Shown: positions 46,464 to 56,195 of the stretch, piece after piece
Layout: the number at the start of each line of letters is the position of its first letter
Position numbering within the stretch: position 1 is the first letter of the stretch
Assembly: GCA_964544885.1 (NCBI GenBank)
Contig: CAZJDX010000015.1
Location: 19,490-83,489, forward strand
Reading direction: 5' to 3'
Length of the DNA: 64,000 bases
DNA from: QQVM01 sp964544885
Lineage (GTDB): Bacteria > Bacteroidota > Bacteroidia > AKYH767-A > 2013-40CM-41-45
Program-made: the position numbers and the translations under genes
The notes under the pieces: generated by a model
Databases searched by the model: none
Seen by the model: the letters and a program-made list of their open reading frames with translations, nothing else
What the model was told of the DNA's origin: nothing

Positions 46464-46488
46464 GTTGAACATTAACATTAACCAAAAG

Positions 46489-46521
46489 AAAAAGGGTCAC
46501 TGAAATAAGCGACCCTTTTTT
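46489..46521. terminator. Bidirectional terminator between fabI and clpC
   Basis: AAAAAGGGTC (46489-46498) pairs with GACCCTTTTT (46511-46520) over 10 bp with a 12-base loop. It is A-rich on one side and T-rich on the other, between convergent genes. Confidence 0.85.
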
Positions 46522-46534
46522 ATTCCGGGAACTT

Positions 46535-49108
46535 TTACTCCTGATCCTGGTCGTTCTTTTTCTTCCTGCCCGAACCGGATTTGGCCGGTGGCGTGCTGCT
46601 TGCCTTCTGTACCGTGATGGTCAGTTCCTGCTTTTCCTTGTTCAGCCCTACATGTATCGTATCTCCTTCGGCTAATTCAGACTTTATGATCTCCTCAGCC
46701 AGCGGATCCTCAAGGTACTTTTGAATGGCCCTCTTCAATGGTCTTGCTCCGTAATTCTGATCGTAACCATGGTCAGCAATGAAATCCTTTGCTTCAGCGG
46801 TCAGGTTGATCTTATATCCGAGTTCAGCAATACGCTTGTAGAGGTGGACCAGCTCAACATCAATGATCTTATGGATATGTTCTTTTTCCAGTGAATTAAA
46901 CATGACCACATCATCAATCCTGTTGAGGAATTCAGGTGCAAAGGCTTTCTTAAGTGCATTCTCAATAATTCCTCTTGAATGTTCATCAGCCTGACTACTC
47001 TTGGCAGTAGTCTGGAATCCGACACCCTGACCGAAATCCTTTAACTGACGGCTTCCGATATTGGAAGTCATGATCATGATCGTATTCTTGAAATCAACCT
47101 TACGTCCAAGACTGTCGGTAAGCGTTCCTTCGTCAAGAACCTGTAACAGGAGGTTGAAAATATCCGGATGGGCTTTTTCAATTTCATCCAATAACACCAC
47201 AGAGTAGGGCTTGCGTCTGACTTTTTCGGTAAGCTGACCGCCTTCTTCATATCCTACATATCCGGGAGGTGCGCCAATGAGCCGGGACACCGCGAATTTT
47301 TCCATGTATTCGCTCATGTCGATACGGATCAATGCATCATCGGAATCGAACAGGTAACGTGCGATCACTTTAGCAAGTTCGGTCTTACCGACACCGGTAG
47401 GGCCAAGGAAGATAAAGGTTCCGATAGGCTTGTTTGGATCCTTCAAACCAGCACGGTTACGCTGAATAGCTCTGACAACCTTTCTGATGGCATCATCCTG
47501 ACCGATCACTTTACCCATCATTTCGTCGGCCATCTTAACCAGACGGTTGCTTTCCGTCTGCGCGACACGGGTAACGGGTATTCCGGTCATCATGGCTACC
47601 ACTTCAGCCACATCCTGATCAGTAACGGTGTACCGGTTGTTCTTTGTCTCTTCTTCCCATTGCTTCTTGGCCACTTCCAATTGCTCCAGCAATTGCTTTT
47701 CCGTATCACGAAGCTTTGCAGCCTCCTCGTATTTCTGACTGCGGACAACCTTGTTCTTTTCGTTCTTGATATCCTGAACCTTGCTTTCCAGATCAAGGAT
47801 TGATTTTGGAACATGAATGTTGGTGATATGTACCCTTGATCCCGCCTCGTCCAGGGCATCGATTGCCTTGTCAGGAAGGAACCTGTCGGTAATATAGCGG
47901 GAGGTAAGAGAAACACAGGCCTTAATGGCTTCAGGAGTATAGTTCACATTATGATGTTCCTCATAACGCTCTTTAATATTATTCAGGATCTCCTGAGTCT
48001 CTTCCATGGAAGCGGGCTCTATCAACACACGCTGGAAACGTCTGTCGAGTGCGCCGTCTTTCTCTATATATTGTCTGTATTCATCGAGGGTAGTGGCGCC
48101 AATACATTGAATTTCTCCTCTGGCAAGTGCCGGCTTGAACATGTTTGAAGCGTCGAGAGAACCTGAGGCGCCGCCTGCTCCGATTATAGTATGAATCTCA
48201 TCTATGAACAGAATCACATCAGGCGATTTTTCAAGTTCGTTCATGACAGCTTTCATTCTCTCCTCGAATTGTCCCCTGTATTTAGTCCCGGCGACAAGGG
48301 AGGCAAGATCAAGCGTTACGATCCTCTTGTTGAATAAAACACGTGATACTTTCCTTTGAACGATCCTCAGTGCAAGACCTTCGGCGATGGCCGATTTACC
48401 AACACCGGGTTCGCCGATGAGGATCGGGTTGTTCTTTTTCCTTCTGGATAAAATCTGTGAAACCCTTTCGATCTCCTTTTCGCGGCCCACGATAGGGTCA
48501 AGTCTGCCTTCCTCAGCCGCCTTGGTAAGATCTCTTCCGAAATTATCAAGAACCGGAGTTTTAGATTTGGCATCCGAGGATTTCTTGCTGACGCTTCCGC
48601 CACCGCCGCCTTCATCATCTTTGGCATAAGGATCATCCTCGGAAGGATTGTGAGGAGCTTCGGAACGGAAATTCGACTTCAATATCTCCAGTTCTTCTTT
48701 CACTATCTCATAAGAGATGCCATACTGATTCAGGATCTGGGTGGCGATATTGTCTTCATCTTTCAGGATGGAAAGGAGGAGATGTTCTGTACCGATCACA
48801 TCACTCTTAAATACCTTTGCTTCGAGATAAGTGATCTTCAAAGCTTTTTCAGCTTGTTTGGTGAGGGGTATGTTTCCCATATTGTTACCGGGAGTAGAAC
48901 TGCCTTTAACGGCTTGTTCTATCGACTTACGCAATTCCACCAGATTTATGCCAAGCGACTTGAGGATCTTGATCGCGATGCCCTCGCCTTCACGAATGAG
49001 TCCCAGTAAGAGGTGTTCCGCTCCGATGTAATCATGTTGCAGACGCAGGGCTTCTTCCTTACTGAAGGAGATTACGTCTTTGACACGGGGGGAAAATTTT
49101 GCTTCCAT
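46535..49108 (-). CDS. clpC: ATP-dependent Clp protease ATP-binding subunit ClpC
   Basis: 857 residues. A double Clp-N repeat domain (1-145) and a glycine/serine-rich linker (DDEGGGGGSVSKKSS) precede the first AAA+ domain (GEPGVGKSAIAEG). A short UVR-type helical segment (KYEEAAKLRDTEKQLLEQLE) follows, then a second AAA+ domain (GPTGVGKTELAK). The UVR motif in place of the long ClpB M-domain identifies ClpC, which unfolds substrates for the ClpP peptidase. A basic, Lys-rich C-terminus follows. It is divergent from gyrA with a 366-base gap. Confidence 0.96.
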   Translation of the reverse strand: MEAKFSPRVKDVISFSKEEALRLQHDYIGAEHLLLGLIREGEGIAIKILKSLGINLVELRKSIEQAVKGSSTPGNNMGNIPLTKQAEKALKITYLEAKVFKSDVIGTEHLLLSILKDEDNIATQILNQYGISYEIVKEELEILKSNFRSEAPHNPSEDDPYAKDDEGGGGGSVSKKSSDAKSKTPVLDNFGRDLTKAAEEGRLDPIVGREKEIERVSQILSRRKKNNPILIGEPGVGKSAIAEGLALRIVQRKVSRVLFNKRIVTLDLASLVAGTKYRGQFEERMKAVMNELEKSPDVILFIDEIHTIIGAGGASGSLDASNMFKPALARGEIQCIGATTLDEYRQYIEKDGALDRRFQRVLIEPASMEETQEILNNIKERYEEHHNVNYTPEAIKACVSLTSRYITDRFLPDKAIDALDEAGSRVHITNIHVPKSILDLESKVQDIKNEKNKVVRSQKYEEAAKLRDTEKQLLEQLEVAKKQWEEETKNNRYTVTDQDVAEVVAMMTGIPVTRVAQTESNRLVKMADEMMGKVIGQDDAIRKVVRAIQRNRAGLKDPNKPIGTFIFLGPTGVGKTELAKVIARYLFDSDDALIRIDMSEYMEKFAVSRLIGAPPGYVGYEEGGQLTEKVRRKPYSVVLLDEIEKAHPDIFNLLLQVLDEGTLTDSLGRKVDFKNTIMIMTSNIGSRQLKDFGQGVGFQTTAKSSQADEHSRGIIENALKKAFAPEFLNRIDDVVMFNSLEKEHIHKIIDVELVHLYKRIAELGYKINLTAEAKDFIADHGYDQNYGARPLKRAIQKYLEDPLAEEIIKSELAEGDTIHVGLNKEKQELTITVQKASSTPPAKSGSGRKKKNDQDQE

Positions 49109-49474
49109 ATGATTTGTTGATTAATTGTTTTGTCTTAACGATCAGGCTACTCTTTGGGTTCGCTCAATAATGCACAAGTTATGAACAAAATCAGGCTTTC
49201 CCGAGCACCTGGATGCAATTAACGTGCTATAACTTACAGGCTGTCAAGTGGACAGTGCTTCTTTTCAACACGATTCTGTTTGTTTTAATTCTCGCAAAAT
49301 CAGCAGGAAATCTTTATCTTCGTCAATTCAAAATGGCAGAATTCTGTTGAATTCTTACCGTTTTTGTCAATTTCCGGATAATCCGGAACGGCGGGCAGGA
49401 AGGACGAAAGCAGGGTTCCCGGTTAAGCCGGATTGACATTAATTTAACAGCTTGGATTAAAATATATTCATTCT
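49109..49474. other. Intergenic region between clpC and gyrA (366 bases)
   Basis: The divergent gap contains a TATCTTCG box (49315-49322), close to the TAnnTTTG -7 consensus and plausible for gyrA, and runs of simple A/T. No good -33 is at the right spacing, no CtsR/HrcA-like repeat is seen on the clpC side, and no RNA gene is recognisable. Confidence 0.5.
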
Positions 49475-52021
49475 ATGGCAAGTGGAGAAAAGATCATTCT
49501 GATCAATATCGAAGAGGAAATGAAAACAGCCTACATCGACTACTCGATGTCGGTCATCGTTTCGCGTGCATTACCCGATGTCCGTGACGGACTTAAGCCG
49601 GTTCACCGACGCGTTTTGTATGGAATGCTTGATCTGGGCGTTTTAAGCAACAGGCCGCATAAAAAGTCGGCGAGAATTGTCGGAGAGGTTTTGGGTAAAT
49701 ATCACCCGCACGGCGACACTTCGGTCTATGACGCGATGGTGAGAATGGCACAGGAATGGAGCCTTCGCTACCCATTGGTTGACGGTCAGGGAAATTTCGG
49801 AAGCATCGACGGTGACAGCCCTGCCGCCATGAGGTATACGGAAGCAAGACTGCGTAAGATCGCCGAAGAAATGCTCTCCGATATTGATAAGGAAACCGTT
49901 GACTTCACCCTCAACTTTGACGATTCTCTCCAGGAACCAACGGTACTGCCTTCTAAAATCCCGAATCTTTTACTGAATGGTGCATCCGGTATTGCCGTAG
50001 GTATGGCGACCAATATGCCGCCCCATAACCTTTCGGAAACCATCGATGGAATACTGGCTTACATCGCCAACAAGGACATCTCGATTGATGAACTCATGAA
50101 ACATGTAAAAGCCCCGGATTTTCCGACGGCAGGTATCATCTATGGTTATTCAGGTGTCAAGGAAGCTTTTCATACCGGTCGCGGCCGGATCGTACTCCGG
50201 GCCAGAGCAAGTATTGAGGTGACGGATAACGGCAAAGAACGAATCGTCGTGACTGAAATTCCATTCCAGGTCAATAAGGCTGAGATGATCAAACGTACAG
50301 CCGATCTGATCAACGATAAGAAGATTGACGGGATTACCGATATACGGGATGAAAGCGACCGGGACGGGATCAGGGTTGTCTATGAACTTCGAAGAGACGC
50401 CATTTCAAATGTGGTACTGAACAATCTTTACAAGTACACATCATTACAATCTTCATTCAGTGTGAATAATGTCGCCCTCGTTCATGGCCGGCCAATGACG
50501 CTGAACCTGAAGGATCTGATCGTTCATTATGTAAATCACAGACATGAAGTTGTCATCAGGCGCACAGAATACGAACTGCGTGAAGCGGAGAAAAGAGCTC
50601 ATATCCTGGAAGGATTGCTCATCGCGCTGGATCACCTGGATGAGGTTATCGCGTTGATCCGGGCCTCTCAAACTCCGCAAATCGCCCAGGATGGACTCAT
50701 GTCAACCTTCGGTCTGTCGGAAATCCAGGCTAAGGCCATACTTGAAATGAGACTTCAAAGACTCACAGGTCTGGAACGCGATAAGATCCGGGATGAGTAC
50801 ACTGAACTCATGAAGTTGATCGACTACTACCGCGATGTTCTTTCCAATGAAGAACTCAGAATGGAGATCATCCGGGATGAGATGCTGGAAATCAAGGAAA
50901 AATACGGCGACAAGAGAAGAACGGAAATAGTCTTTTCCGGAGATGACATTTCAATGGAAGACATGATTGCGGATGAGGAATCGGTCATCACCATGTCGCA
51001 CCTTGGATATATCAAACGCACACCTCTCACCGAATACAGAACACAGGGCCGGGGAGGCAGGGGAGCAAAAGGAAGTTCGACAAGGGAAGAGGATTTTGTT
51101 GAGCATATTTATGTGGCAACTAACCATAACTATATGCTTTTCTTCACTGAAAAGGGAAGATGTTTCTGGCTGAAAGTCTATGAAATTCCGGAAGGAAACA
51201 AGACTTCCAAAGGAAGAGCAATTCAGAACCTTATCAATCTACCTGCGGATGATAAGGTTAAAGCCTGCATCAATATCAAAGGTCTGGAGGATACGGAATA
51301 CATCAATAATAACTTTATCACCATGTGTACCCGCAATGGTACCATCAAGAAAACCTCACTGGAAGCCTATAGCAGGCCAAGGCAGAACGGGATCAATGCC
51401 ATCAATATTGAGGAAGGTGACAGCCTGCTTGAAGCCAGGCTTACCAATGGCAAACAGGAGATCATGCTGGCAACAAGAAAAGGAAAGCTTGTACGCTTTG
51501 ACGAAGAGAATGTCCGTCCGGTAGGCCGGAATTCCATCGGTGTGAAAGGCGTAACGCTGGATGGAGATGATGATGCGGTCATCGGAATGATATGCGTCTC
51601 AGATCCGCTCACTGAGTCGGTTTTGGTGGTGTCTGAAAAAGGCTATGGCAAAAGATCGGAAGTGGATGAATACCGCAAAACAAATCGCGGCGCGAAAGGC
51701 GTGAAGACGATCCAGATTACGGAGAAGACAGGAAATCTGATCGCCATAAAGATTGTGCAGGATAATGATGACCTGATGATCATCAACAAATCCGGAATTA
51801 CCATCCGGATGAATGTGGACGAATTAAGGATCATGGGAAGAGCGACGCAAGGCGTGCGGCTCATCCGTCTGGATGAAGAGGATGAGATCGCGGCGGTGGC
51901 AAAGGTTGAAGTGGATGAAGAGGAAAAGAAGGCGCAGGATCAGGGATCTCCTTCCGAAACGAATCCGGATTCCGGAAACGGAGATACAAGCAGCGCTGAC
52001 ACAGATAATTTAATTAACTGA
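49475..52021 (+). CDS. gyrA: DNA gyrase subunit A
   Basis: 848 residues. The breakage-reunion domain holds the catalytic Tyr121 (AMRYTEARL) and the quinolone-resistance region HPHGDTSVYDAMVRMAQ. Thr82 and Asp86 occupy the positions of E. coli Ser83 and Asp87, a combination common in drug-susceptible species, so no resistance call is made. The C-terminal pinwheel has the GyrA box QGRGGRGAKG, separating it from ParC. The tail is acidic and Ser/Asp-rich. A TPR gene follows after 9 bases on the same strand. Confidence 0.97.
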   Translation: MASGEKIILINIEEEMKTAYIDYSMSVIVSRALPDVRDGLKPVHRRVLYGMLDLGVLSNRPHKKSARIVGEVLGKYHPHGDTSVYDAMVRMAQEWSLRYPLVDGQGNFGSIDGDSPAAMRYTEARLRKIAEEMLSDIDKETVDFTLNFDDSLQEPTVLPSKIPNLLLNGASGIAVGMATNMPPHNLSETIDGILAYIANKDISIDELMKHVKAPDFPTAGIIYGYSGVKEAFHTGRGRIVLRARASIEVTDNGKERIVVTEIPFQVNKAEMIKRTADLINDKKIDGITDIRDESDRDGIRVVYELRRDAISNVVLNNLYKYTSLQSSFSVNNVALVHGRPMTLNLKDLIVHYVNHRHEVVIRRTEYELREAEKRAHILEGLLIALDHLDEVIALIRASQTPQIAQDGLMSTFGLSEIQAKAILEMRLQRLTGLERDKIRDEYTELMKLIDYYRDVLSNEELRMEIIRDEMLEIKEKYGDKRRTEIVFSGDDISMEDMIADEESVITMSHLGYIKRTPLTEYRTQGRGGRGAKGSSTREEDFVEHIYVATNHNYMLFFTEKGRCFWLKVYEIPEGNKTSKGRAIQNLINLPADDKVKACINIKGLEDTEYINNNFITMCTRNGTIKKTSLEAYSRPRQNGINAINIEEGDSLLEARLTNGKQEIMLATRKGKLVRFDEENVRPVGRNSIGVKGVTLDGDDDAVIGMICVSDPLTESVLVVSEKGYGKRSEVDEYRKTNRGAKGVKTIQITEKTGNLIAIKIVQDNDDLMIINKSGITIRMNVDELRIMGRATQGVRLIRLDEEDEIAAVAKVEVDEEEKKAQDQGSPSETNPDSGNGDTSSADTDNLIN

Positions 52022-52030
52022 CATCCACAG

Positions 52031-53233
52031 ATGAAAAATATTGCATTCATTGTTTTGATCTTGCTGACGGCTTCACTTCATAGCTATGCCCAGAAAAACA
52101 AGGTTCAGGCTGCCTTCAATTATTACAAGGAACCTTATAAGCAATACGACAAGGCGCTTGAAGCCATTGAAGAAGCCGTTCTCAATGAACAGACAAAATC
52201 CTCGGCAAAAGCCTGGTATTACAGAGGACTGATACATACCTCACTTTATAAGAATGAAACGTATGGTTCGCTTTGCAATAATTGTCTTCACACAGCCTAT
52301 GAATCATTCAGAAAAGCGCTGGAACTGGATCCCGGAAATGAGTGGGCGGATGAGATCAATTCCATCCGGATTCCCTATCTTATCAATATGATCTTCTCTG
52401 AAGGTGTGGATCAGTTCAGAGAAAATAAGTTCAATGAAGCGCTTGAATCATTTGAAAAGGTAAGTAAAATGAGTCCGGGTGATACATCCGTGATTCTGAA
52501 TGCAGCGTACTCCGCCGACAGGGCCGGTCAAAGCGCTAAGGCCGTTTCATACTATCAGAGCCTGATTGATATGAAATATAATGATATCAATGTTTACCTT
52601 TCCTATTATCAGTTGCTGCGACAGGAAAACAAGCTGGCTGATGCCCTTAACATAATTCGCTATGGAAGGCAAGTCTACCCGGACAGTCTGAATCTCATGC
52701 TCTCAGAGATCAATACCTTGTTAAGTCTGGGTAAAAATGACGAGGCATCCAAAGCCCTGGATGCGGCTATTCAAAAAGATCCATCAAATCCCAGCCTCTA
52801 CCTGGCCCTGGGCAGTACCTATGATAACCTGGCCAGTCCGAGGGACAATGAAGGAAAAGAATTACCAAAACCAGACAATAGTGAGGAACTGAGCGCCAAA
52901 GCGGAACAAGCCTATAAGAGGGGACTTGAGATAAATCCTGATCATTACGAAATGAACTATAATCTTGGTGCATTGTACTATAACAAAGCCGCCGAGATGG
53001 TCAATGCATCAGCTTCGATAAAGTCGGATATGGAATACGAAAAGGCCAAAAAAAAATATGAAGATAAATTCCGGGAGGCTCAACCATACCTTGAAAAGGC
53101 GATGCAAAAAAATCCGCGTCAGAACCAGGATGACAACCTGATGTATGAAGGAACAGTAAATTCCCTGAAAACACTTTACGTAAGACTCGGAGAGATGCAG
53201 AAGTACGATCAGATCAAGGATAAGGTCAAGTGA
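52031..53233 (+). CDS. Secreted tetratricopeptide repeat protein
   Basis: 400 residues with a signal peptide (KNIAFIVLILLTASLHSYA) and TPR-like helix pairs throughout: AWYYRGLIHTSLYKNE, AYESFRKALELDPGNEWA, FNEALESFEKVSKMSPGDTS, AKAVSYYQSLIDM, ASKALDAAIQKDPSNPSLYL and EQAYKRGLEINPDHYEMNY. It is a periplasmic scaffold of unknown partner. The gene is 9 bases after gyrA and so may be co-transcribed, a common gyrA neighbour arrangement in the phylum. A terminator follows at 53309. Confidence 0.9.
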   Translation: MKNIAFIVLILLTASLHSYAQKNKVQAAFNYYKEPYKQYDKALEAIEEAVLNEQTKSSAKAWYYRGLIHTSLYKNETYGSLCNNCLHTAYESFRKALELDPGNEWADEINSIRIPYLINMIFSEGVDQFRENKFNEALESFEKVSKMSPGDTSVILNAAYSADRAGQSAKAVSYYQSLIDMKYNDINVYLSYYQLLRQENKLADALNIIRYGRQVYPDSLNLMLSEINTLLSLGKNDEASKALDAAIQKDPSNPSLYLALGSTYDNLASPRDNEGKELPKPDNSEELSAKAEQAYKRGLEINPDHYEMNYNLGALYYNKAAEMVNASASIKSDMEYEKAKKKYEDKFREAQPYLEKAMQKNPRQNQDDNLMYEGTVNSLKTLYVRLGEMQKYDQIKDKVK

Positions 53234-53308
53234 TGAATCCTGCCTTTCTTTTGCCGGTTCTGGACAATGAATTTTCTTACATATCACCCCATCTCAATCA
53301 AACTGTTT

Positions 53309-53343
53309 AAGCCGGACGAGTAATTATATTCTCCCGGCTTTTG
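53309..53343 (+). terminator. Intrinsic terminator after the TPR gene
   Basis: AAGCCGG (53309-53315) pairs with CCGGCTT (53334-53340), with an inner GAG/CTC pair set, followed by TT then G. It separates the gyrA-TPR unit from the accessory locus. Confidence 0.75.
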
Positions 53344-53450
53344 TAAAGCACAACCAAAAGCGATTTTCAAAGTTGGCCTGTTAGCAGTAAAATTCCTTTT
53401 ATTTTCCAAATTTTCGTACCTGTATAAAAATTGTTGTTAAAGTCTTTGTA

Positions 53451-53469
53451 ATACAGAACTTTTCTGTAT
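53451..53469. promoter_or_regulatory. 19-bp palindrome upstream of the accessory operon
   Basis: ATACAGAACTTTTCTGTAT has two perfect 8-base arms (53451-53458, 53462-53469) around CTT. It sits 79-97 bases upstream of the SprB-like gene start at 53548. It could be an operator for the accessory operon or a small leader hairpin. Confidence 0.35.
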
Positions 53470-53547
53470 ACCATTACTCCCAAGTCCGTTTTTTAGATTA
53501 AAAGAGATTTAATCATAATGATAAAAATATAACTTTATATGTATACC

Positions 53548-56172
53548 ATGAGAACCTGCCTCCTTACCTGTAAAAATTTCTTTTTACTCATTCAACTTTT
53601 ATGCTTTGCTAACCATGTCAATGCCCAGGAGATCACCTGGAACGTCAGTACCTATAATGGCTACAATGTAAGTTGTCACGGAGCATCCGACGGCTGGATC
53701 AATATCGTGGTGGTAGATGGAACCCCGCCTTACCTTTACAACTGGAGCAATGGTTCTTTTTCCAAGAACCAGACAAACCTTGAGGCGGGTATTTATACCG
53801 TCATTGTCACTGATGCCAACCAGAACACAATCAGCGCCGAGATAGAACTACAGCAACCAAATGCCCTGGAGGTATCCCTAATTCCGGAAATACGTGAGGG
53901 TGGCTATAATATTTCTGAGAACGGAGGTAACGACGGTGTCATTGGTACTGAAGTTCAGGGAGGGGTATTACCTTATACCTATTTATGGAGCAACAATACC
54001 ACATCAAACAAGATATCTAATGGAGTCGCGGGTAACTATTCCCTGGTACTGACTGACATGAACGGTTGTACGGCTGGCGGTTCGGCAACCTTGACCCAGC
54101 CTACGGAGTTGCAGATCGTGAGCATCAGCAGTCCGCTACAGAATGGCTATAACATTGCCTGTTTTGACGCGAAGAATGGCAGCATAGACCTGACCGTGAC
54201 CGGAGGCGTTCCTCCTTATGAGTACCAATGGAGCAACGGAGCCTTCACCGAAGACATCGGCGAATTGGAACCGGGCAGCTATTGGGTGATTGTCAGGGAT
54301 GCCAACGGAGCGGGAGATGCGGCACAGATCGTACTGACCGGTCCTTCGGCCTTGGAGGCAAGTTTCAGTATCTCATCCTATCCCAACGGAAAAAATGTGA
54401 GTTGTTATGCCTGCTCCAACGGGAGCGTCAGTACCACTGTTAACGGCGGGGCGGCGCCGTTTACGTTTCAGTGGGAACATGGAGCGACAAGCGCCAACCT
54501 GACGAATCTCGGAGTTGGATCCTACAACCTGATCCTGACCGATGCCAATGGATGCCGTCTTGAAGCAAGGGCCGAAATACTTGGTCCCGACCGTGACGAT
54601 TGGACTATGAGCGGCAATGCGGGAACGGATCCTTCCAACCAATTTATCGGTACGACGGATAACAAAGACATCGTGTTTAAAACAAATAGTACCGAAAGAA
54701 TGCGATTGAAGGCTTCCGGTAGTGTTAATTTCCCTGGTCTGGCTGGTACAGGATCGCGTATCCTTCAGGTTTCACAAAATGGCGACATGGAAGTCGGTCC
54801 CATTATTTTAAATGATTTGTTCACCGGAATTTGCGGAAACTTACCGATTACAAATCCGTTTCTCAGGACAAACATTGATGGACCATGGAATGCAAAGGAC
54901 GTGATTAATTGTAGTCAAAGATTTGGTTTTGGTGTTTTGACACCTCAAGAACGTATTGACGTGAGTGGGTTTGCCAGATTTAATGGTGCGAATGGTAGTT
55001 ATTTGAATATTGGCAATGATGGGAATTCTAAATTAAATAGTTTTGGTAGCGGGGAATTATTAATTAATTCTGAAAGTATACAAAATGTAAAGATTTGCAC
55101 CGAGCCGAATGGTGGATTTGTTGAAGTCGGTGGTAAAACGATACTTGCTACATTAAGAGATAATGTTGGTATCAGGACCACTACGCCGGATGTTGATTAT
55201 GCATTAGATGTTAATGGCCCTATAAAGGCAACGGCCCTTACGCTTAATGGTGATCCAATGGTAAATTATTGGACTGATGGAGGCGGTGGAAGTATTTACA
55301 CAGGGAAAAGAATCGGCATTAACAGAAGCGGAGCACCAAACGATGATTTGGAAATTGGAGATGCATTTACCTTGCACGGAGGACCAGCCAATAAATGGAT
55401 TGGTTACAACAATTTTTATAATAGCACTGCATTAGAGAACAAAAGGATCAATCCAGGTTTTGCATCTCGTATGAATTTTGGTGACGATGGTACAATTATC
55501 TTCAAAACTGCTGATTACGATGGGACTGCTGGCAGTACTATTACTTTTAAAGATGCAATGACAATACTAAATGATGGAAAAGTTGGGATTGGAATTAATC
55601 CATCTTATCAATTGCATGTAAATGGAGATGCAGAGTTTTTAGCTGGAGGTAACACGACTAATGGGTTCCAAATTGTTTCAAATAAAATTCCAACTCGTAG
55701 AGGAATAAGACTTGATCCGAATCCGGCTGGGAATTTTGATTTCTATATTCATAAATGGCAAGATGAGGAATCATTTAATTTTTTGGCTAACAACGAAACT
55801 GCAGGAACAATTGATAACCTGATGTCTATCAATGGTAATGGTCAGATTGCAATGGGTGGTATAAATTATGTTCCAACTGGCTATGTGTTAGGAGTGCATG
55901 GAAAGATGATTGCAACAGAAGTTGTCGTGCGAACTGAGATGAATTGGCCAGATTTTGTTTTTCAAAAAGACTATAAGTTAAGAAGCCTCAAAGAATTAAA
56001 TGAATATATTTCAGAAAACAGGCATCTGCCGGATGTTCCTACTGCTGAAGAAATAGAGAATTCGGGAATCAGTGTTGGAGCAATTCTTACTAAGCAAATG
56101 CAAAAAATTGAAGAGCTTACTCTTTACGTTTTAGAATTGCAGAAACAAATTGATGAATTAAAAATTAAGTAA
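53548..56172 (+). CDS. SprB-repeat secreted fibre-like protein
   Basis: 874 residues from the ATG at 53548, which gives a signal peptide (TCKNFFLLIQLLCFANHVNA). Four ~78-residue SprB repeats follow (about 30-350) with the pattern GYNVSCHGASDG...GGVPPYEYQWSNG...GSYWVIVRDANG, known from gliding adhesins. The second half is fibre-like (VGIRTTTPDVDYALDVNGP). It ends in a cap common in Bacteroidota surface fibres (YKLRSLKELNEYISENRHLP) and a C-terminal coiled coil (LYVLELQKQIDELKIK). No T9SS sorting domain is present. Base composition falls sharply near 54,800 within the gene. The RHS gene follows after 23 bases. Confidence 0.85.
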   Translation: MRTCLLTCKNFFLLIQLLCFANHVNAQEITWNVSTYNGYNVSCHGASDGWINIVVVDGTPPYLYNWSNGSFSKNQTNLEAGIYTVIVTDANQNTISAEIELQQPNALEVSLIPEIREGGYNISENGGNDGVIGTEVQGGVLPYTYLWSNNTTSNKISNGVAGNYSLVLTDMNGCTAGGSATLTQPTELQIVSISSPLQNGYNIACFDAKNGSIDLTVTGGVPPYEYQWSNGAFTEDIGELEPGSYWVIVRDANGAGDAAQIVLTGPSALEASFSISSYPNGKNVSCYACSNGSVSTTVNGGAAPFTFQWEHGATSANLTNLGVGSYNLILTDANGCRLEARAEILGPDRDDWTMSGNAGTDPSNQFIGTTDNKDIVFKTNSTERMRLKASGSVNFPGLAGTGSRILQVSQNGDMEVGPIILNDLFTGICGNLPITNPFLRTNIDGPWNAKDVINCSQRFGFGVLTPQERIDVSGFARFNGANGSYLNIGNDGNSKLNSFGSGELLINSESIQNVKICTEPNGGFVEVGGKTILATLRDNVGIRTTTPDVDYALDVNGPIKATALTLNGDPMVNYWTDGGGGSIYTGKRIGINRSGAPNDDLEIGDAFTLHGGPANKWIGYNNFYNSTALENKRINPGFASRMNFGDDGTIIFKTADYDGTAGSTITFKDAMTILNDGKVGIGINPSYQLHVNGDAEFLAGGNTTNGFQIVSNKIPTRRGIRLDPNPAGNFDFYIHKWQDEESFNFLANNETAGTIDNLMSINGNGQIAMGGINYVPTGYVLGVHGKMIATEVVVRTEMNWPDFVFQKDYKLRSLKELNEYISENRHLPDVPTAEEIENSGISVGAILTKQMQKIEELTLYVLELQKQIDELKIK

Positions 56173-56195
56173 AATTATTCTAAAACTGAGATACA

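Noticed and set aside
49475..49860. Possible fluoroquinolone-resistance change in gyrA
   Set aside because: Thr82/Asp86 is a usual wild-type pairing at the E. coli Ser83/Asp87 positions.
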